Source: Chloroflexota bacterium (GTDB taxonomy: Bacteria > Chloroflexota > Limnocylindria > Limnocylindrales > CSP1-4). From it: a stretch of DNA of 9,592 nucleotides. Positions 6,619 to 9,592 of this stretch are shown here, in pieces (within the stretch, counting starts at the first letter, position 1; the number at the start of each line of letters is the position of its first letter). The position numbers and the translations under genes were made by a program. The notes under the pieces are model-generated. The model was not told where the DNA came from and ran no database searches. It saw only the letters and a list, made by a program, of their open reading frames with translations. Where the stretch lies: positions 35,474 through 45,065 of the forward strand of contig PMJT01000199.1 in assembly GCA_003158495.1 (NCBI GenBank), given 5' to 3'.

Positions 6619-7173
6619 TCAGCCGTCGAACGTCACGTCCTTCGTCTCGGTGACTGCCGCAGTCCGGCCGGGCGCCGTCTGGTAGCGCCAATAGAGGTTC
6701 GTGTGCGCGATAACCATGTCCGGCGGCGGAGCGCCCCAGGCGCTCTGATCTTCTGTGGTGTGCGCGTCACCGACGAGTGTCACGTCGTAGCCACGCGCAA
6801 AGGCGCCATGGATCGTGGATCGGACGCAGGCATCCGTCTGCGCGCCGGTGACGACGAGGCGTCCGACTTCCGCCTTGGCCAACACCTCCTCCAGGTCTGT
6901 TGCCTCGAAGGCGTCGCCGAAGGTCTTGTGCACCAGTGGTTCTGATTCCCGGCGTGCCAGCTCTGGGACGTACTCCCAGGGCTCACTTCCCTTCTGTAGC
7001 TGATCGTCGGAGTGCTGGACCCAGACTACGATGACACCCTCTTCACGAGCCCTATCGACGAGCGTACCGATGTTGGCGACCACCGCGTCGCGCTGGTGTG
7101 CACCGGCTACGACGCCCTTCTGGACATCGATCACCATCAAGGCGGTGTTGGGTCGATCCGACAGTGTGCTCAT
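6619..7173 (-). CDS. isochorismatase-family cysteine hydrolase
   Basis: This 184-residue protein is a complete isochorismatase-like hydrolase. The catalytic triad is visible: D16 in ALMVIDVQ, K83 in LVHKTFGDAF and C116 in GAQTDACVRST, where the GAQTD segment also carries the usual cis-peptide before the nucleophile region. The ending HTNLYWRYQTAPGR (157-170) is common in the stand-alone members. The superfamily includes isochorismatases, nicotinamidases, N-carbamoylsarcosine amidases and ureido-hydrolases; with no biosynthetic partners nearby, the substrate cannot be chosen. It is probably cytoplasmic. ATG 7173 is preferred to the in-frame GTG 7182, because GAGGTGG just upstream of the ATG is the likely SD and contains that GTG. 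It lies 48 bases downstream of the vWA gene on the same strand and may be co-transcribed, although a functional link is not evident. Confidence 0.93.
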   Translation of the reverse strand: MSTLSDRPNTALMVIDVQKGVVAGAHQRDAVVANIGTLVDRAREEGVIVVWVQHSDDQLQKGSEPWEYVPELARRESEPLVHKTFGDAFEATDLEEVLAKAEVGRLVVTGAQTDACVRSTIHGAFARGYDVTLVGDAHTTEDQSAWGAPPPDMVIAHTNLYWRYQTAPGRTAAVTETKDVTFDG

Positions 7174-7221
7174 GACCGCCACCTCAGCGAACGGCTCTTG
7201 CCAGACCGACCTCGAGTTCTA

Positions 7222-8349
7222 CTAGCGGCGGATCGTCCGTCTCTGTGCCTCAACTGCTGCGAGGCCCAGCCCGCCAAATGCGAGGCAGATCAGCAATGCG
7301 AAAAGCGGGGTCGAGTCGTTGCTCGAGCCGCTGCCACCGGTGCTGGTGGGCGGCGGCGTCGAGGTCCGTCCCGCGGTGGCCGTCTGGCCCTCGAAGCTCT
7401 GGAACGGGCTCGGTGTCGCGACCGGCGTCGCCGTCTCGCCCTTGAGGGTCTCGGACGGGGACGGGGTCGGGGTCACCGCCGGGGGCCCGGTTGGAGCTTC
7501 GGTTGGGGGAAGCGTCGGAGTCGGAATGGGCGTGGGCGTTGCGGTTGGGCAGGCGATCTGCGTGAAGATGCCGCTGAAGAGCGTCGGCAGGAGGCTCGAG
7601 TCGACAACGTTGTAGTAATCGGACGAGGGCTTCGCCAACAACTTCATGAGGCCGAGATCGACAAGGTTGGACCCGCTGCCGCCGCCGCTGCCGATGGCGA
7701 TGGAGTAGATCGTGTCCGCGGGAGCCTGGAAGGAAGCCAGGTTGGCCGCGGTTGGTCGCTGACCGCTTGTCGTCGTCGCCAGGGCCCCGTTGGGCCCCTG
7801 GTCGGGATCGGGCCGGCCGTCGGAGAGGAAGACGATGACGTGCTGGACGGTCAGACCGTTTGCCGTCGTCCGCTTGTCGGCGCTCAAGTCACCGGCGCCG
7901 GTCGACATCCCGGTCTTGAACGGGGTGCCGTTGCTAGTAGTGAGGCCGCTTATCGCCGTGTTCACCTGCATGGCGGTCGAGGTCCCCAGAGCCAGGACGA
8001 CGGTGGACGTGGTGTCGCTGAACCTCGTCAGGCCGACATGGTGGAGCCCTGAGGCGCCACCGACACCGCCGTTGGCATCGAGCTGGTTGACAAGCTGCGT
8101 CGCCGCCGCCTCCGCCCAGTAGAGCCGCGTGTGCGAAGGGGAGCCCGACGGGTTGGATCCCATCGAGCCGGACGTGTCCAGGATGATCTCGACGTCGAGC
8201 GGGACTGTGCTGCAGGCGGCCGTCGGCGCCTCTACCGCTGGCGCCGCGAGGTTAGGGGACACGGCAAATGACCCACCTGCGGCCGCCAAGACTGCAATTG
8301 CACCGATCCCCAATGCCAGGATCGGAGAGGCAAGTCGGTGACGTTTCAT
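7222..8349 (-). CDS. surface-anchored von Willebrand factor A (vWA) domain protein
   Basis: This 375-residue protein has an N-terminal signal peptide (basic MKRHR, hydrophobic core about 8-30), then an extracellular vWA domain (about 50-265), a Thr/Pro-rich linker (268-334), a membrane helix (about 348-366) and the basic tail QRRTIRR. The metal-binding MIDAS is complete: DTSGS (D58, S60, S62), T142 in NGTPF and D177 in FLSDGRPD. Such domains bind proteins or matrix through a divalent metal. The only non-membrane cysteines, C46 and C267, bracket the domain and probably form a disulfide closing it. The linker carries two 17-residue units (296-312 and 313-329), eight of 17 positions identical. 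The end resembles a sortase-type anchor but no LPxTG is present; simple membrane anchoring is more likely. ATG 8349 follows the SD GGGAGGAG; the frame extends upstream without another SD. Possible roles are adhesion or envelope assembly. Confidence 0.9.
   Translation of the reverse strand: MKRHRLASPILALGIGAIAVLAAAGGSFAVSPNLAAPAVEAPTAACSTVPLDVEIILDTSGSMGSNPSGSPSHTRLYWAEAAATQLVNQLDANGGVGGASGLHHVGLTRFSDTTSTVVLALGTSTAMQVNTAISGLTTSNGTPFKTGMSTGAGDLSADKRTTANGLTVQHVIVFLSDGRPDPDQGPNGALATTTSGQRPTAANLASFQAPADTIYSIAIGSGGGSGSNLVDLGLMKLLAKPSSDYYNVVDSSLLPTLFSGIFTQIACPTATPTPIPTPTLPPTEAPTGPPAVTPTPSPSETLKGETATPVATPSPFQSFEGQTATAGRTSTPPPTSTGGSGSSNDSTPLFALLICLAFGGLGLAAVEAQRRTIRR
7363..7464 (-). repeat. two 17-residue tandem units in the vWA linker
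   Basis: These bases encode two adjacent units of the pattern PSPxxxxxGxTATxxxT (residues 296-312 and 313-329 of the vWA protein). The fixed positions are the PSP start, Gly, TAT and final Thr. The units are spacer-like, low-complexity and likely extended outside the membrane. Confidence 0.55.
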
Positions 8350-8567
8350 GATTGGCTCCTCCCACCTTGAGCGGGCCAGGCTCACGCCATCCCGCAACCA
8401 ACTACGCTAGTCGTCGGTAGGGGGCGCGTCTAGTACTTTCGGCCTGCCTCCTTCCGCTCCATGCCGCGCGGTTCAGCAGGCATGCACGGCGTAGTCCGGT
8501 CCGGAAACGCGCACGATCAAGCCGTAGTGTCTGGCTGAGATCCCGCTCGCAGGACAAGATGGCACTT

Positions 8568-8608
8568 GGAGTCGGAGGTCCGACTCCGCCGAACCAGGAC
8601 TCCGTCCT
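8568..8608. repeat. two tandem hairpins in the divergent intergenic region
   Basis: GGAGTCGG pairs perfectly with CCGACTCC around AGGT (8568-8587). Eight bases later AGGAC pairs with GTCCT around TCC (8596-8608). No T-run follows on either strand, so a protein-binding site or structured leader is as likely as a terminator. Confidence 0.45.
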
Positions 8609-8709
8609 CACTCACTGGCGTTTCCCCGACCACCAATCAAGCGGTTGCCGCTCGCACGGCTGATGTGCGGGGATCGGGGCGCTTAACATAGGGCCGCGTC
8701 CGGCATGCG

Positions 8710-8737
8710 TTGGAGAGCTGAGCGGAACGCGTAGAGT
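8710..8737 (+). promoter_or_regulatory. candidate promoter of the exported-protein gene
   Basis: TTGGAG (8710-8715) and TAGAGT (8732-8737) are 16 bases apart and resemble a housekeeping-sigma -35/-10 pair. Transcription would begin about 30 bases before ATG 8774. Both hexamers deviate from consensus. Confidence 0.33.
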
Positions 8738-8773
8738 GGATTACCGTCAAACCCAAGACTAGACAGGCCCCTG

Positions 8774-9262
8774 ATGTTTCGGCTCCCCATGAGGTTAGTA
8801 GCACCCCTGATCGCGGTCGCCGTCGTGGGAGGCCTCGCCCTGGTCGGATCGTCGCTCCGATCGACCACTGCCACGCCGGCCCCCGTCGCGCCCGCTAACG
8901 GCGGCGCCGCCGCGGCATCCTGGCAGGCTTTCCAGGCCCACGTTGGCTTGTCTTTGCCTGCGCTCGAAACCGACATCAGTACCCTGGCAAACGGGGGTAC
9001 AGCCGGGTACATCACCGCCACGAGCTCGGGGATCGACATCACCAACCGCGACGCCCTGAGTGAAGTGGCATGGCTCCAGGCCAATCCGGCTGCGTCGTGC
9101 TATACGGCCGTCTACGGCGACTACCTCTCGATCAATCAGACGCTGGCCACTGCCATGACCGATGCAGGACACGGCGATTACGCGACCGCCAACACGCTGA
9201 TTGGCCAGCTCAATGGCCTGTTGACCCGGCTTGCGGACGACACGCCCAAGACCGTGTGCTGA
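8774..9262 (+). CDS. small exported or membrane-tethered helical protein, unknown function
   Basis: I do not recognise this 162-residue protein by name. Residues 1-28 form a signal peptide or N-terminal anchor (basic MRLVA, then a hydrophobic Val/Ala/Leu core), followed by a Thr/Ala/Pro/Gly linker (30-48). The rest (49-162) is mostly helical: a first helix at 49-72, a second at about 91-104, and after the conserved-looking NPAASCY (104-110) two helices (112-131 and 135-155) joined by AGHGDYATA. The only cysteines are C109 and the final residue C162, well placed for a disulfide tying the helix bundle. Small exported bundles of this pattern occur in actinobacterial and chloroflexal genomes, mostly uncharacterised. 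ATG 8774 has no clear SD; the in-frame ATG 8789 (MRLVA) would give a more standard signal peptide and may be the true start. Confidence 0.75.
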   Translation: MFRLPMRLVAPLIAVAVVGGLALVGSSLRSTTATPAPVAPANGGAAAASWQAFQAHVGLSLPALETDISTLANGGTAGYITATSSGIDITNRDALSEVAWLQANPAASCYTAVYGDYLSINQTLATAMTDAGHGDYATANTLIGQLNGLLTRLADDTPKTVC

Positions 9263-9434
9263 CCGACCGACCCTGACATCGGCCGGCGAGACCTACAGAT
9301 AAGTCACAGATAAGCCGCGCCTGCTGGTTCGATTCGGGTCGGACTCCGGTCTGCGACCGGGCCGACACCAGACGACCGTGTGCGAGCCGTGAGGGGGCTG
9401 CCGCAGGCGTCCCGACCCAGATCTAGGCGTCAGC
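9263..9434. other. intergenic, nothing further recognised
   Basis: Apart from the phased ACAGATAAG repeat I see no gene or terminator here. A minus-strand frame covering 9293-9490 has no suitably placed SD and overlaps the possible CxxC frame; it is not called. Confidence 0.4.
9295..9314 (+). repeat. ACAGATAAG direct repeat, 11-base period
   Basis: ACAGATAAG occurs at 9295-9303 and 9306-9314. The eleven-base period puts both copies on the same face of the helix, as for paired binding sites. It lies just after the exported-protein gene in GC-rich surroundings. Confidence 0.5.
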
Positions 9435-9592
9435 TCAATGAGTGTCGGCAGCAGTTCCCCTTCCCACTCTGATGCGCCGCCGACGATCATCCTGACGCTG
9501 GGCGTTCATTTCCGTCCGACAGCTGGAACACCAGCGGGCGTCCGCCCGCAGACGCCACCCGCCCGGACCCTGAGCCGGCAGGATGGCCCCGC
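9435..9592 (-). CDS. possible C-terminal part of a small CxxC (zinc-ribbon-like) protein, cut by the window edge
   Basis: A minus-strand frame is open from the window edge to TGA 9437-9435, about 52 codons. It contains RADARWCSSCRTEMNAQRQ and then DDRRRR, i.e. a WCSxC pair inside an Arg-rich helix. This resembles the short R-x-CS-xx-CR-...-RRR zinc-finger endings of many small bacterial proteins. A second cysteine pair would have to lie outside the window. GC-rich third positions fit coding, but the frame is short and its start is not visible, so this could be chance. Confidence 0.3.
   Translation of the reverse strand, partial: GAILPAQGPGGWRLRADARWCSSCRTEMNAQRQDDRRRRIRVGRGTAADTH
9534..9556. 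repeat. two mutually exclusive hairpins near the right edge
   Basis: GCGGGCG pairs with CGCCCGC (9534-9549, two-base centre), while the overlapping GGCGTC (9537-9542) pairs with GACGCC (9551-9556). Only one can form at a time. They lie within the possible CxxC frame, so may simply reflect GC-rich coding sequence. Confidence 0.35.

Larger units (their letters stand above)
8350..8773. other. divergent intergenic region without a gene
   Basis: 424 bases separate the divergent vWA gene and the exported-protein gene, so promoters for both should lie here. A minus-strand TAGCGT (8404-8409), about 55 bases before the vWA ATG, could be a -10 box, without a good -35. A short palindrome TCCGG-T-CCGGA is at 8495-8505. 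Open frames here lack SD sequences and are not called. Confidence 0.45.

Noticed and set aside
7012..8052. 346-residue plus-strand frame
   Set aside because: Gly/Arg-rich shadow opposite the isochorismatase and vWA genes, both with full domain motifs.
9320..9345. GGTTCGATTC T-loop-like motif
   Set aside because: The flanking bases do not form a T-stem, and no other tRNA arm is present.

Overview
The window is GC-rich (roughly two-thirds G+C by eye) chromosomal DNA with closely packed bacterial genes, mixed ATG/GTG starts and strong Shine-Dalgarno (SD) sequences on most of them. The composition, the Thr/Pro-rich exported proteins and the mix of TelA, BcrA-type ABC and von Willebrand A proteins fit a high-GC Gram-positive-like lineage, such as a Chloroflexota/Limnocylindria-type bacterium or an actinobacterium. 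No 16S rRNA or other phylogenetic marker is present, so this is inference. I found no rRNA, convincing tRNA, CRISPR array, transposase, integrase or phage gene.

Layout: (A) 1-3386, plus strand. A pair of strong hairpins at the left edge is followed by a membrane-anchored endonuclease/exonuclease/phosphatase (EEP) protein, a TelA-family protein and an unrecognised 176-residue soluble protein. (B) 3387-3798 is a gap where the plus-strand genes converge on a minus-strand operon. (C) 3799-6142, minus strand. A three-gene operon runs in the order MarR-type regulator, ABC ATPase, ABC-2 permease. The genes are joined by ATGA and GTGA stop/start overlaps, and the marR gene has no SD and looks leaderless. 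(D) 6143-6618 is a gap without a convincing gene. (E) 6619-8349, minus strand: a surface-anchored vWA-domain protein followed 48 bases later by an isochorismatase-family cysteine hydrolase. (F) 8350-8773 is a divergent intergenic region with two tandem hairpins. (G) 8774-9262, plus strand: a small exported, predominantly helical protein. (H) 9263-9592: a gap with a short helically phased direct repeat and, on the minus strand, the end of a possible small CxxC protein cut by the window edge.

Functionally, the clearest unit is C, a drug- or peptide-responsive efflux module: the regulator probably controls its own operon and the ATPase and permease form the transporter. The TelA protein and its 176-residue neighbour may form a second, stress-related unit. 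Several products act at the envelope: the EEP protein (predicted outside catalytic domain), the permease, the vWA protein and the 162-residue exported protein. I do not see a complete novel defence or mobile system here. The points most worth a second look are the TelA/176-residue pair, the architecture of the vWA protein, and the compact regulation of the marR operon.
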